The notes under the pieces are model-generated. The model had not been told where the DNA came from and made no database searches. It saw only the letters and a list, made by a program, of their open reading frames with translations. DNA of 64,000 nucleotides. It comes from DSYU01 sp963827605 (lineage in GTDB: Bacteria > Chloroflexota > Anaerolineae > Anaerolineales > Anaerolineaceae). Both the position numbers and the translations under genes were made by a program. This document shows, piece after piece, positions 10,345 through 19,770 of the stretch (positions are counted from its first letter, which is position 1; each line of letters starts with the position of its first letter). The stretch spans positions 1 to 64,000 of the forward strand of contig CAWHBK010000002.1 in the NCBI GenBank assembly GCA_963827605.1. The letters are read 5' to 3'.

Positions 10345-11943
10345 ATGCTGTCCTGGCCACGTATTAAAACTGCGCTCGGGTATCTATTTACTTTCGCTCT
10401 TATTGTTTGCACTTTTATCGCCGTCCAGAGCCAGTCGGATGAAAATGAGCCATCCGCTGAAGGCCGGTTGAGCCAGTATTATGGCCCGCAGGCCGTGGCG
10501 CTGCTCAACACCGGTGGTGGCGGCCTGCCGTACCCGGGAGATGTCTATCCTGGCGATTGGCCCCCGCTGTACCCAGGCGACGAGAAATGGGATGGGCAGT
10601 ACAGTGGAAACCGGCGTTACCCCGCGGATGTGCAGGCGCTCGCCACGGACGGCCAGGTGATTTTCGCTGGGGGCGAGAATTTACCCGTCTACCCATACGA
10701 GCCTTCTTTTCCGCTGGCGCGCTGGCAAAATAACCAGTGGAGCCAGGTCGCGGACGGAACCAACGGGCTGATGCAGGGCAAAGTCTATGCCGTCGCCACC
10801 CAGGGCAGTACCCTTTACGCGGGTGGGAGCATATCTCTGGCAGGTGCGGTGGCGGTTAAAAATGTGGCCCGCTGGAACGGGACGCAGTGGAATGCCATGG
10901 CCGGCGGCGTGTATATGAATGCCGGTGAAGGCGATGTGGCCGCGATTGCGGTCAACGGCACGGATGTGTATGTGGGCGGCTGGTTCGACCGCGCCGGCGG
11001 ACAGGTGGTTAGCAACATCGCGCGCTGGGATGGCGCGGCCTGGCACCCGCTGGGCAGCGGTTTGGACCGCGACGTGAAAGCCATCGCGGTGAAGGATGGC
11101 ATTGTATATGTGGGCGGCGCTTTCACCAATGCAGGCGGGATCACCGTCAATCACATCGCGCGCTGGGACGGAGCGAACTGGTCCGCGATGGGCGGCGGCA
11201 CCAACGAAATGGTGAATACCATTGCCATTCAGGGCAGCGACGTCTATATCGGAGGTGATTTTTCCAGCGCCAGCGATGCGTATGTCAGATCCATCGCGCG
11301 CTGGGATGGCAGCCGGTGGCAGGCGATGGGCAGCGGCCTGCCGGGTTCGGTCCAGACCATTAAAGCAACCTCAGAAGGAATCTACGCCGCGGGTTATTTC
11401 CATCCGGTGATTGGACAATACACGGCCTTCAATATTGCCCTTTGGAATGGTTCCAGTTGGGCGAATTTAGGCTCCGGGGTCCAGATCGGCCCGGTAAACG
11501 ATGCGGTCCCGCTGGATAACCGCCTGTTTACGGGTGGAAAATTCAGCCTGGCCGGCAACAACTGGTCGGATGGCTTTGCCATCTGGAATCACCAGGCGGA
11601 AACCGTTGTGCTTGGCAGCGGCGATTCCCCGGTCGCCCCCGGCAGCACCATATACCTGTATGGCATGTTCTTTCCACCCTTGCAGCCAGTGGAATTGAGG
11701 GTGAATGGCGATGTTCTGGACAGCAACCTGGTATCGGATGCGGATGGGAAGATTTATATCCGCCTGCTCACCAACCCAAATAATGACGACGGCGTTTACC
11801 GCTTCACCCTCACCAGTCCAACGCACACTTCCAGCGGCACGTTCACCCTTCAGCAAAATGCACAGCTCTTCACCACCGGCTTTGCCGGTAGGGACTTTAC
11901 CTATCCGGCCTTCACGGTCATGCTCCCGGTAGTCCGGCGCTAG
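10345..11943 (+). CDS. Secreted beta-propeller-like repeat protein
   Basis: ATG 10345 follows aaaggggaaa. The open frame extends further upstream, but the hydrophobic stretch right after this ATG (YLFTFALIVCTFIAVQS) reads as a signal peptide. A proline/glycine linker with YPGD repeats follows (residues ~50-80). Then come about seven repeats of ~45 residues of the form VYVGGxF-x-AGG-x(4)-IARWDG-x-WxxMGSG, which resembles kelch/galactose-oxidase or delta-60 blades. The repeats end near residue 430, and a ~100-residue Ig-like/jelly-roll-type tail follows. The C-terminus ends FTVMLPVVRR, a hydrophobic-basic ending I associate with secreted Chloroflexota proteins, though I cannot verify that here. 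532 residues, intact. The likely role is an extracellular binding or surface protein; the ligand cannot be read from sequence. Confidence 0.7.
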   Translation: MLSWPRIKTALGYLFTFALIVCTFIAVQSQSDENEPSAEGRLSQYYGPQAVALLNTGGGGLPYPGDVYPGDWPPLYPGDEKWDGQYSGNRRYPADVQALATDGQVIFAGGENLPVYPYEPSFPLARWQNNQWSQVADGTNGLMQGKVYAVATQGSTLYAGGSISLAGAVAVKNVARWNGTQWNAMAGGVYMNAGEGDVAAIAVNGTDVYVGGWFDRAGGQVVSNIARWDGAAWHPLGSGLDRDVKAIAVKDGIVYVGGAFTNAGGITVNHIARWDGANWSAMGGGTNEMVNTIAIQGSDVYIGGDFSSASDAYVRSIARWDGSRWQAMGSGLPGSVQTIKATSEGIYAAGYFHPVIGQYTAFNIALWNGSSWANLGSGVQIGPVNDAVPLDNRLFTGGKFSLAGNNWSDGFAIWNHQAETVVLGSGDSPVAPGSTIYLYGMFFPPLQPVELRVNGDVLDSNLVSDADGKIYIRLLTNPNNDDGVYRFTLTSPTHTSSGTFTLQQNAQLFTTGFAGRDFTYPAFTVMLPVVRR

Positions 11944-11978
11944 CCCCTGCGAGGCCGCGCGCCAGGAAAGCCTGCCCC

Positions 11979-14393
11979 ATGCGCCATTGGCTGCCGGTTT
12001 CACCCAGATTTTCGCCCCCGTCCGCGCGCTTGCTGCGCGGCGCGGGGCTGCTGGCGCTGGTGGCGCTGGCGCTGGTCATCGGGTGGCAGGCGCGGCGGCC
12101 AGACCCCGCCACCGGGCAGGAGCGCTCAGACAGGCTGGCGGGGGCGCTGGACGCCGGGCATACCCTGGAACAGACCTTTACCGCCGGGCGGGATGACCTG
12201 TGCGCGATCGACGTCTTCCCGCGCATCCCACCTGGCCGGCTCAACCCGCGCACCCGCCTGACCCTGCGCCTGCGGGAAAGCGGCGCCGCCCAGGACCTGG
12301 CGGTGACCCAAATCAGCCTGGCGGACGCCCGCGCCCGCCAGCGCATCACCTTTGTGTTCCCCCGGCAGGCGCATTCGCGGGGCAAGGGTTACCGCTTGCG
12401 CATCGAAACGGACGCCCCGGCTGACACCGTCTCGCTGCTGTCCTCCGGCGAAGATACCTACCCAGAGGGCGAGCTGCGCCAGGACGGCCAGTCCGCCCCG
12501 CGCGACCTGACCTTCCGCGCTTATACTGCCCTCACCCTGCCGGGCCTGCTGGCTGAGCTGGCCGGTTCCGCGCCGGAATATGGGCTGCTGCTGGCCTTTG
12601 CCCTGATGTTTGGTGCGGTCGGGGCGGCCTGCCTGACCCTGCTGGAAGCCTGGTCCGCCGTAGGCGCCGAATGCGGGCAGCGCGGGCTGTGGGCGGTTGG
12701 AACCGGACTGGCGGTCGTGCCGCTGGTTTTCCTGCTGGCCGGCGAATATACCCTGTGGGTGCTGGCCGGCTTGCTCGGGCTTGCCGCTGCGCGCCAGGCG
12801 CTGGCCTGGAGAAACAAGGGCTGGAAGCCTTTTGCGCATTCGCGTGATGGCCCGGACCCCGCGGTCGACTGGAGCCTGCTGCTGCTCTTCTTATGGGCGC
12901 TGGCCGTACGGCTGCTGCAAGTCCGCGACATCCCCGCCCCAATGTGGACGGATGGGCTCTCGCACATCCAGATGACGCAGACCATCCTGGACGCCGGGCG
13001 CATGCCGGGCGGGCTGCTGTATCACATCGGCTTCCACACGCAGGTGGCCCTGCTGCACAACCTCACCGGCCTGCCCCTGCCCCGTCTGATGGTGTTGTTT
13101 GGGCAGCTGGTCAGCGCGCTGGGCGGTCCGGCCCTGTATGTGCTGGCGAGGCTCCTCTTTCTGGCGGGCAACCGGACCCCAACAGCGCATCCGCGCGCAA
13201 TGCGGCGCTGCTGGCCGCGCTGGCGCTGAGCGTGTTCCCCAGCCTGCCCGCGTACCTGATCAACTGGGGCCGCTACCCGTTCATCCTCGGGCTTACCTTG
13301 CTGCCCTTCAGCCTGGCCGCGACGATGGCCGCGCTGCGCGAACCGCCCGCGCGCGCCTGGCTGGGCCGCTACGCCCTGCTGGCGGTGCTGCTGGGCGGGC
13401 AGCTGCTCAGCCATTACGGCACGCTGTCTTTCTGGTTGAGCTTTAGCCTGGTATTCCTGGCCGTGGAGCGCCCGGCCTGGATGCGCCAGGTACGCCTTCG
13501 CCAGGTCGCACTGGCCGGACTGGCCTTGCTGGCTCTGGCCCTGCTGGCCGGAATGCTGCGTTTCGGCGACAACCTGGCCGGTAAAATCGCCGCCACGATC
13601 GCCGAAAGCCGCCAGGTGAGCGAGGAGCTGGATTACGCCAGCATGTGGCAGATCAACCTGCGCGCCGGCGGGCTGTGGCTGGTGCTGGCCGGGGCGTGCG
13701 GCGGACTCTGGGCCGCTTTCAGGGCGCGTTACGCGCTGATGCTGTCCGCCGGCTGGTTCCTGGCCCAGGCTGCGCTGATTGCCGTGCAGTCGCCCGTGCT
13801 GGGGTTTGCGCTGGCCAGCTACGCCAATTTGCTGCTCGCCCTGCCCCTACCGCTGGCGATTCTGGCGGGCAAGCTGCTGGCAGCGCTGCTGCCCGCGCCG
13901 GAAAGATACAACGACTGAGAAAGCGCGGCCCGCCAACCGGCCCACGGTCCGGTCTGCGCGCTGGATGCAGGCCGGGTGGACAGCCGTGCTCGTGCTGCTA
14001 GCCGCTGCCGGGGGCCTGTCCCAAATTGGGGTGCTCAACCCCACCACCCTGCTCTACGGACCCGCCGACCAGCAAGCCATGGCCTGGATCCGCGCCAACC
14101 TGCCCGGCGATGCACGCTTCCTGGTCAATTCTCGCTACTGGTCCAGCGAGCAAATCGTCCCCGCGGACGGAGGCGGGTGGATCCCGTTGATGACGGGAAG
14201 AGAAAACCGCTATCTCCAGGATAAAAATGCACTTGCCCGGCTGACCGAAACCATCTCGCGGGAAAAGATCACCCACATTTACCTGGGCCGCTTTTCAGGC
14301 TTCCTCACTCGCTCCACCTTTGAGGGAGATTCCGGGCGCTACCAGCGGGTCTACCATGCGGGCGGGATTGATATCTACGCGATTATTCCGTAA
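11979..14393 (+). CDS. Large polytopic membrane protein, GT-C glycosyltransferase-like, two frameshifts
   Basis: Residues 1-40 hold one TM helix (LLALVALALVIGW) after a basic start. A ~150-residue extracytoplasmic domain follows (HTLEQTFTAGRDDLCAIDVF to FRAYTALT), which resembles sugar-binding-type jelly rolls. At least ten TM helices come next, with RDIPAPMWTDGLSH and YLINWGRYPFILGL loops. Acidic first-loop residues and many TMs are what GT-C enzymes and DUF6541-like proteins show. The last ~150 residues (QQAMAWIRANLPGDARFLVN) form a soluble C-terminal domain. Frame changes near 13175 and 13910 split it into three in-order segments. About 800 residues if repaired. It begins 35 bases after the preceding secreted-protein gene and may be co-transcribed. 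Confidence 0.6.
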
Positions 14394-14416
14394 GAATAAC
14401 GCGTTGTGATCTCACC

Positions 14417-16912
14417 TCAGCCACGCAGCAACTGGTTCCCGGTAAACGCGACCGGCAGCGGATCGCTGCCCGGCTTTAGCTTTACCTCATAAGGGATGCC
14501 CGGGAACAGGTCGAACACGTCGTCCAGGGCGGACGCTTCCCCGCCGGGGTCGAGGATCACGTTCCACACCCAGTTTTGACTGAGGTAGCGCGCGTAGCGC
14601 CCATCTTCGCGGTCTATATGCTCGACGCGGATGGAAGGCTGCTTGAGCGCCCAATCCTTGAAGGGTCTTAACAACAGGCGCGTTTGGGCCATCACCCGCC
14701 CTTGCGGGTCGCGCAGGATAGCGTATGGCACCCGGCCCGGATCGCGCGGCAGCGCGCACAGGCGCAGGCTGGTATAGGGCTGTGCTTCCACCTGCTGGGC
14801 GCCGTTGGACTGCGCCGCGCCGCTTTCGGTGAAGCTGCCGGTTTCCACCGACAGCCACTGGACGCAGCAGTAGTCGTTGATGAGGTACACGCCCACTTCT
14901 GCGCCCTCGTCGGCCAGCGCCAGCGTGGTGTCCTGGAAGGCCCGCCGCACCGGGTGGAAGGACAGCTTGCGCTTGAGGTAGTAATCAAACGTGCCCCAGC
15001 CGTGCACGGTGGGCCAGGAATCGTTAAACATCCAGTAGATCGCCGAGCCGGTGCTCGGCCAGCGCCGCCGGTAGTTGAGGATATATTCCATCAAGCCTTC
15101 CGCTTGCAACAGACCACTCGCCAGCGCGTAGGTCTCCAGATCCAGGCTATCGACTGTGCGGTTCAGCCAGTGCTCGACGGCGCGGTAAGCGGTACCGGGC
15201 CGGGCGTGACTGTACTGGATGGTATTGTCGTGGTGTTCCCAGGCAAACGAGCGCATTTTTCGCTCACCGGCGGGGAGGAATTTGCCCAGCGAATTCACCG
15301 GCGCGCAGCCCATCACCCCGCCTTCGTTTGGAAAGCGGTCGACGTAATTGCGGTACTGCCAGAAATCGATATCGTCCGCTCCCAGGCTCACGCCCCAGGG
15401 GTGCTGGTCACCGGAGGTGGGTGTGCCCGGGGGGGTGGTCACCCCCGCGTACGGCGAGGAGGGCCAGTACGGGCGGGTGGGGTCGAGCGCGGCCATAATG
15501 CGCGGGATGGCATGATGGAAGAGCACCAGGTCCGGCGCAGTGCGGCCAAATTCTTTATAGTGCCAGAACCACAACCCGGCTTCCATCTCGTTGTTGCCGC
15601 ACCAGACTACCAGAGCCGGGTGCGGGCTGAACTCGCGCACGCCCCAGGCCACTTCGCGCTCCACTTCGGCCAGGAACTCCGGCTGGTCGGCGGGGTACTT
15701 GGCGCAGGCAAACAACAAATCGTGCCACAACAGAAAGCCGCGCTCGTCACACAGGTCGAGGAGGGTATGGTTGGCCCACACCCCGCCGCCCCACAGGCGC
15801 AGCATGTTCATATTCTCCGCTTCGGCCAGCATCACCAGCTCGCAAATTTTTTCCTCGGAGACCTCGTGCGCGCTCAGCTCGGGCGGCACCCAATTGGCGC
15901 CTTTGCAAAAGATGGGCCGGTTGTTAATCTTAAGGTGGAAATAGCGGCCCGTTTCTGGGTGCGGCGGCTGGTCGATCTCCACCCGGCGCAGGCCGGTGCG
16001 GCCTTCCCAACATGCCACCATCTGGCCCTGCGCTTCCACCGAGAGATACAGCGGGTACAGGCAGGCTTCGCCGTGGCCGCGCGGCCACCACAACTGCGGA
16101 TGGGGAACGTCCAGCACCAGCTCGGCTTCCGTTTCGCCGGGTTTTAGCGCGGCGGTGGTTTCTACCTGCAGGCCGCCGGTACTGGAGAGGCGCATCAGCA
16201 CCTCGACTGCCTGGTCGCCCGCCACCTGGAACAGCGGCCTTACGCGGATGCGCGCGGAGGCCAGGTCTTCCGAAACTTCGCCCAGCACGCTGACCTGTTT
16301 CAGCCAGGGTTGGCCGCCCCATACGATCTCGATGGTCCCGTGCAGGCCCAAATACACCAGACGCGGGTTCCAATCCCAGCCAAACTGGTACTGGGCCTGG
16401 CGCAGATGCTGGCGCTTGTTCAGCAGTGTCTCCAGGGCCGTGCTGTAATCGCTGCCCGGCAGGTCGGCGACCTTGAACAGGCCGCTTTCCAGCAAAATGA
16501 CGATCTCATTGCAGCCCGGGCGCAGTTTTCCGGTCAGGTCGATTATTGCCGGGCGGTGCGCGTTGGCATGCTCGCCCACCTTTTCACCGTTGAGCGCCAC
16601 CTGGGCCACCCCATCCAGGGTGGTGATATTCAGGTAGGCAGGCAAACCGGCGGCTTCCGCGGGCACATCGAACTCCCGGCGCAGAATCCAGTACTGCTCT
16701 TCCACCCAACGCGCCTTGAGGGCGTTAATGCCCACCCGCGGATCATCGATGATCCCCAGCGCTTCCAGGTTGCGCTGGATGCTGCCGGGAAAGCCAAATT
16801 CCAGGTAGCGGGGCGGGTCGCTTGCCGGTTGGAGGAAATGTTCCAACCGGCCATGCTCCCCATCCGTCCACGTCGCCTGCCAGCAGCCTGAAAGAGAAAT
16901 ATGTTTGATCAT
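14417..16912 (-). CDS. Glycoside hydrolase family 2, beta-mannosidase-like
   Basis: 831 residues, intact. An N-terminal galactose-binding-like sandwich is followed by an immunoglobulin-like domain and a TIM barrel from about residue 300. The barrel motifs are NMLRLWGGGVW, LLWHDLLFACAKYP and WCGNNEME, which places the general acid/base at Glu442. RFPNEGGVMG offers Glu530 as the nucleophile. FxCKGANWVPP just before the barrel is typical of beta-mannosidases. No signal peptide, so it acts on imported mannosides in the cytoplasm. The start ATG overlaps the stop of the acetyltransferase gene upstream on the same strand, so the two are translationally coupled. Confidence 0.88.
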   Translation of the reverse strand: MIKHISLSGCWQATWTDGEHGRLEHFLQPASDPPRYLEFGFPGSIQRNLEALGIIDDPRVGINALKARWVEEQYWILRREFDVPAEAAGLPAYLNITTLDGVAQVALNGEKVGEHANAHRPAIIDLTGKLRPGCNEIVILLESGLFKVADLPGSDYSTALETLLNKRQHLRQAQYQFGWDWNPRLVYLGLHGTIEIVWGGQPWLKQVSVLGEVSEDLASARIRVRPLFQVAGDQAVEVLMRLSSTGGLQVETTAALKPGETEAELVLDVPHPQLWWPRGHGEACLYPLYLSVEAQGQMVACWEGRTGLRRVEIDQPPHPETGRYFHLKINNRPIFCKGANWVPPELSAHEVSEEKICELVMLAEAENMNMLRLWGGGVWANHTLLDLCDERGFLLWHDLLFACAKYPADQPEFLAEVEREVAWGVREFSPHPALVVWCGNNEMEAGLWFWHYKEFGRTAPDLVLFHHAIPRIMAALDPTRPYWPSSPYAGVTTPPGTPTSGDQHPWGVSLGADDIDFWQYRNYVDRFPNEGGVMGCAPVNSLGKFLPAGERKMRSFAWEHHDNTIQYSHARPGTAYRAVEHWLNRTVDSLDLETYALASGLLQAEGLMEYILNYRRRWPSTGSAIYWMFNDSWPTVHGWGTFDYYLKRKLSFHPVRRAFQDTTLALADEGAEVGVYLINDYCCVQWLSVETGSFTESGAAQSNGAQQVEAQPYTSLRLCALPRDPGRVPYAILRDPQGRVMAQTRLLLRPFKDWALKQPSIRVEHIDREDGRYARYLSQNWVWNVILDPGGEASALDDVFDLFPGIPYEVKLKPGSDPLPVAFTGNQLLRG

Positions 16913-17571
16913 GCGTACCCCGCATCCGCCATATACTGCACCAGCCCCAGCGAGCGCGCCACCATCTGCGATGCCAGGTTTTCCATTTTATGACTGTAAA
17001 AGGGCGTCTTGCCGTGCTGCTGCAGCCAGTGGCCCCAGGCAGCAGTCACCTGGCGGGCATAGCCGCGCCGCCGGTAGGGCTCCAGCGTCTGCACCCAGGC
17101 TTCCCCGGCGGTTTCGTTTTCACGCGACGACTCGCAGGTGGCCACGATTTTTCCGTCCGCCAGCACGCCAAAAACCTCCTTCTGGCGCGGGTCTAACCCC
17201 GGGTTGAACTGGCGCACGATTCCAGGGTCCACTTCCGCCAGCCGGACCACATCCGGGTATTGGGCCGGGCTGAGCGTATCCGGAAAGATATAACTCTTGC
17301 CGATGTGCCGCTCCATACAGGTCCCATCTTCCGCCAGGATGGTTTCCACCCGCTGGGGGTAGTCAAAAAAATCCGTCACGGGCAGCCGGAGCAGCTTATC
17401 GCGGATCGGCTGCGGCAGACCCGCCTGGAAGAACAGGCTGTCACCCTGCGCATGCCGGGTAACGTATACCCGGTGGAGCGTATCCGGGTCGTCACAGGGA
17501 ATGCGTACCAACTGACCCGCCGCGTCGATGCCCTTCCCTTCCAAAGCCAGGTGCAGACGGATGAGATCCAT
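16909..17571 (-). CDS. GNAT-family N-acetyltransferase
   Basis: 220 residues from ATG 17571, chosen because GGTGGGAGAG lies just upstream. A GTG 15 bases earlier is an alternative, but it overlaps that site. The C-terminal half has the GNAT core: VFGVLADGKIVATCES (strands 2-4), WVQTLEPYRRRGYARQV with the R-R-x-x-G-Y-A acetyl-CoA loop, and NLASQMVARSLGLVQY. The N-terminal half (DDPDTLHRVYVTRHAQGDSLFF) is family-specific and may bind the unknown acceptor. First gene of a two-gene unit with the beta-mannosidase. Confidence 0.8.
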   Translation of the reverse strand: MDLIRLHLALEGKGIDAAGQLVRIPCDDPDTLHRVYVTRHAQGDSLFFQAGLPQPIRDKLLRLPVTDFFDYPQRVETILAEDGTCMERHIGKSYIFPDTLSPAQYPDVVRLAEVDPGIVRQFNPGLDPRQKEVFGVLADGKIVATCESSRENETAGEAWVQTLEPYRRRGYARQVTAAWGHWLQQHGKTPFYSHKMENLASQMVARSLGLVQYMADAGYA

Positions 17572-17638
17572 ATTCTCTCCCACCACTTATGATATAGTTA
17601 ACTTCGTTCTCCATTCCATTTTACCAGGAACCGTTTGC

Positions 17639-18691
17639 ATGACCAATCCACGCAGCCTGGTCAAACAGACCCTCACCTTTGCCTCCCCGGCGCGCGTCCC
17701 CAGGGACGTGTGGGCGCTGCCGTGGGCCGAGATCCACTACCCGGCCGAGCTGGCCCGCATCCGCGCCCGCTTCCCCAACGATATCATCAGCGCGCCCGGC
17801 TTCCTGCGCAAACCACCGCGTACCAGCGGCGATCCATACGGCATCGGAACCTACGAAGACGAATGGGGCTGCGCCTTCGAGAACGTGCAGCCCGGGGTAA
17901 TTGGGCAGGTCAAACACCCGCTGGTGGCCAGCTGGGCGGATCTCGACAAAGTCCACGCCCCCGAAGCCATGCTGAGCATTGACCCCGGACAGGTGAACGC
18001 CTTCTGTAAAAGCACCGACCGCTTTGTCACCGCCGGATGCTGCCCGCGGCCTTTCGAGCGCATGCAGTTCCTGCGCGGGTCGGAAAACGTTTATTTCGAC
18101 CTGGCCGAGCAGCCGCGGCTGAGCACACAGCTGGGCACACAGCCGGGTACACAACCCGGGGAATTTTTCCGCCTGCTCGACCGGGTGCACCAGTTCTATC
18201 TGAAAGAAATGGAGCTGTGGGCCAAAACGGATGTGGACGGCTTTACCTTCATGGATGACTGGGGGGCGCAGCGCGGGCTGCTGATTTCGCCGCGCCAGTG
18301 GCGCAAGATTTTCAAGCCGCTTTACAAAGATTACATCGACCTGGCTCACCGGCACGGAAAATTCATCTTTATGCACTCCGATGGTTACACGCTGGACATC
18401 ATCCCCGATTTGATCGAGCTTGGGCTGGATGCGTTCAACACCCAGCTGTTCACGATGGATATCGAGCAGCTCGGCGAGCGCTACCGCGGGCAGCTCACCT
18501 TTTGGGGTGAGATTGACCGCCAGCACCTGCTCTCTTTTGGCACGCAGGAAGAGATCGAGCGAGCGGTTGAGCGGGTAAGGGATGCGCTGTACTACAACGG
18601 CGGGGTGATCGCGCAGTGCGAGTTTGGCGCCGGGGCGAAGCCGGAAAATGTGATGAAGGTGTTCGAAACGTGGGAAAGGATATTTTCATGA
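17639..18691 (+). CDS. Uroporphyrinogen decarboxylase-family protein (methyltransferase-like)
   Basis: 350 residues from ATG 17639. The fold signatures of the UroD/methylcobamide methyltransferase family are visible: VDGFTFMDDWGAQRGLLISP, KFIFMHSDGY (the His that binds metal in the methyltransferase branch), LDAFNTQLF and the C-terminal GGVIAQCEFGAGA. It lacks the arginine-rich start of true heme-pathway HemE, so catabolic demethylation or sugar-derived chemistry is more likely than heme synthesis. A short repeated insert, STQLGTQPGTQPG, near residue 165 is caused by a small DNA repeat. Its TGA overlaps the ATG of the next gene (ATGA), which indicates one operon. Confidence 0.78.
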   Translation: MTNPRSLVKQTLTFASPARVPRDVWALPWAEIHYPAELARIRARFPNDIISAPGFLRKPPRTSGDPYGIGTYEDEWGCAFENVQPGVIGQVKHPLVASWADLDKVHAPEAMLSIDPGQVNAFCKSTDRFVTAGCCPRPFERMQFLRGSENVYFDLAEQPRLSTQLGTQPGTQPGEFFRLLDRVHQFYLKEMELWAKTDVDGFTFMDDWGAQRGLLISPRQWRKIFKPLYKDYIDLAHRHGKFIFMHSDGYTLDIIPDLIELGLDAFNTQLFTMDIEQLGERYRGQLTFWGEIDRQHLLSFGTQEEIERAVERVRDALYYNGGVIAQCEFGAGAKPENVMKVFETWERIFS

Positions 18692-19770
18692 GCAGCCGTA
18701 TTCTCAACAACCGTGAGATCCAAGAACTACAACCGGCCAACGCGCTGTGGGCGCTGTACCAGCCGGAAAACGCGCCCTTCCGCTTTACTGCCCGCACGCC
18801 CGAGGAAGCCCGCGCCTGGCAGGAGCGCACGCGCGCGGCGCTGAACGAAACGATTGGCTTTCAGGACCTCCCCGCGGCGCCGCTGGAGCCACAGACCATC
18901 GAGGTGGTCGATAAGGGCGACTACCTGCGCGAGAAGGTGCTGCTGCGCACTACCCCCTGGACGGTGATGCCGGTCTACCTGCTGCGGCCGAAAGGCGCGA
19001 GCGGGCCGCTGCCGGTGGTGATCGCTTTCCACGGGCACGGGTACGGGGTGAAGGATATGATCGGGTTATGGGAAGACGGCGAAGAGCGCAATACCCCGGA
19101 TGGTTACCACCGCGAGTTTGGCGTGGAGCTGTGCCGCAAAGGCTTTCTGGTGGCCGCGCCGGAAATCTCCTGTTTTGGCGAGCGCCAGACGGACTTTTCT
19201 TATCTAAATAAGACATTGGGCCAGGAATCGCCTACCACCTGCCAGCATACCGCCACACTGGCCTTCCATCTGGGCGGTTCGGCGGTCGGGCTGCGCGGAC
19301 TGGACGGCCGCCGCCTGGTGGATTACCTGGAGACGCTGCCAGACGTGGATATCCAGCGGCTGGGCGCGATGGGTATTTCCGGGGGCGGGCTGCACACCTT
19401 TTTCTCCACCTGCCTGGATACCCGCATCCGCGCCTGCGTGGTCAGCGGATACTTCAGCCCATTTCGCAACAGTATTTTCGCGATGCACCACTGCTCGTGC
19501 AATTTTGTACCCGGGCTGCACCGCTTTGGCGAAATCTACGACCTGGTGGGCATGATCGCCCCGCGCCCGATGCTGGTCGAGGCCGGGACGCACGACCCCA
19601 TCTTCCCCATCGCGGCGGTCAAAGAAGCCATCGCCCGCGCGCGGGACGTGTACGCCGTCTTCGGCGCGCAGGAGCAGGTTGAAACGGATTACTTCGAGGG
19701 CCGGCACCGCATCAACGGGGAGAAGGCGTATGATTTCTTGTGGGATAAACTGAGCGAGAAGCATGGCTAA
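18688..19770 (+). CDS. Acetyl-xylan-esterase-like alpha/beta hydrolase
   Basis: 360 residues from ATG 18688. After ~90 residues of lead-in comes the core strand VVIAFHGHGYG (HG oxyanion motif). The nucleophile elbow is GISGGG (Ser231), with Asp303 in EAGTHDPIFP and His340 in EGRHRINGE. This is the arrangement of the AXE1/dienelactone hydrolase-related family that deacetylates sugars or xylan. No signal peptide. It is coupled to the UroD-like gene before it by a 4-base overlap and overlaps the next gene by 8 bases, so the three products probably serve one catabolic route for acylated or amidated carbohydrates. Confidence 0.82.
   Translation: MSSRILNNREIQELQPANALWALYQPENAPFRFTARTPEEARAWQERTRAALNETIGFQDLPAAPLEPQTIEVVDKGDYLREKVLLRTTPWTVMPVYLLRPKGASGPLPVVIAFHGHGYGVKDMIGLWEDGEERNTPDGYHREFGVELCRKGFLVAAPEISCFGERQTDFSYLNKTLGQESPTTCQHTATLAFHLGGSAVGLRGLDGRRLVDYLETLPDVDIQRLGAMGISGGGLHTFFSTCLDTRIRACVVSGYFSPFRNSIFAMHHCSCNFVPGLHRFGEIYDLVGMIAPRPMLVEAGTHDPIFPIAAVKEAIARARDVYAVFGAQEQVETDYFEGRHRINGEKAYDFLWDKLSEKHG

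Noticed and set aside
14684..16147. 487-residue plus-strand frame over the beta-mannosidase gene
   Set aside because: Antisense shadow of an intact GH2 enzyme; no recognisable domain.
17639..18691. Heme-pathway HemE
   Set aside because: Family fold is right, but the N-terminal signatures of HemE are missing and the neighbours are carbohydrate/amide hydrolases.
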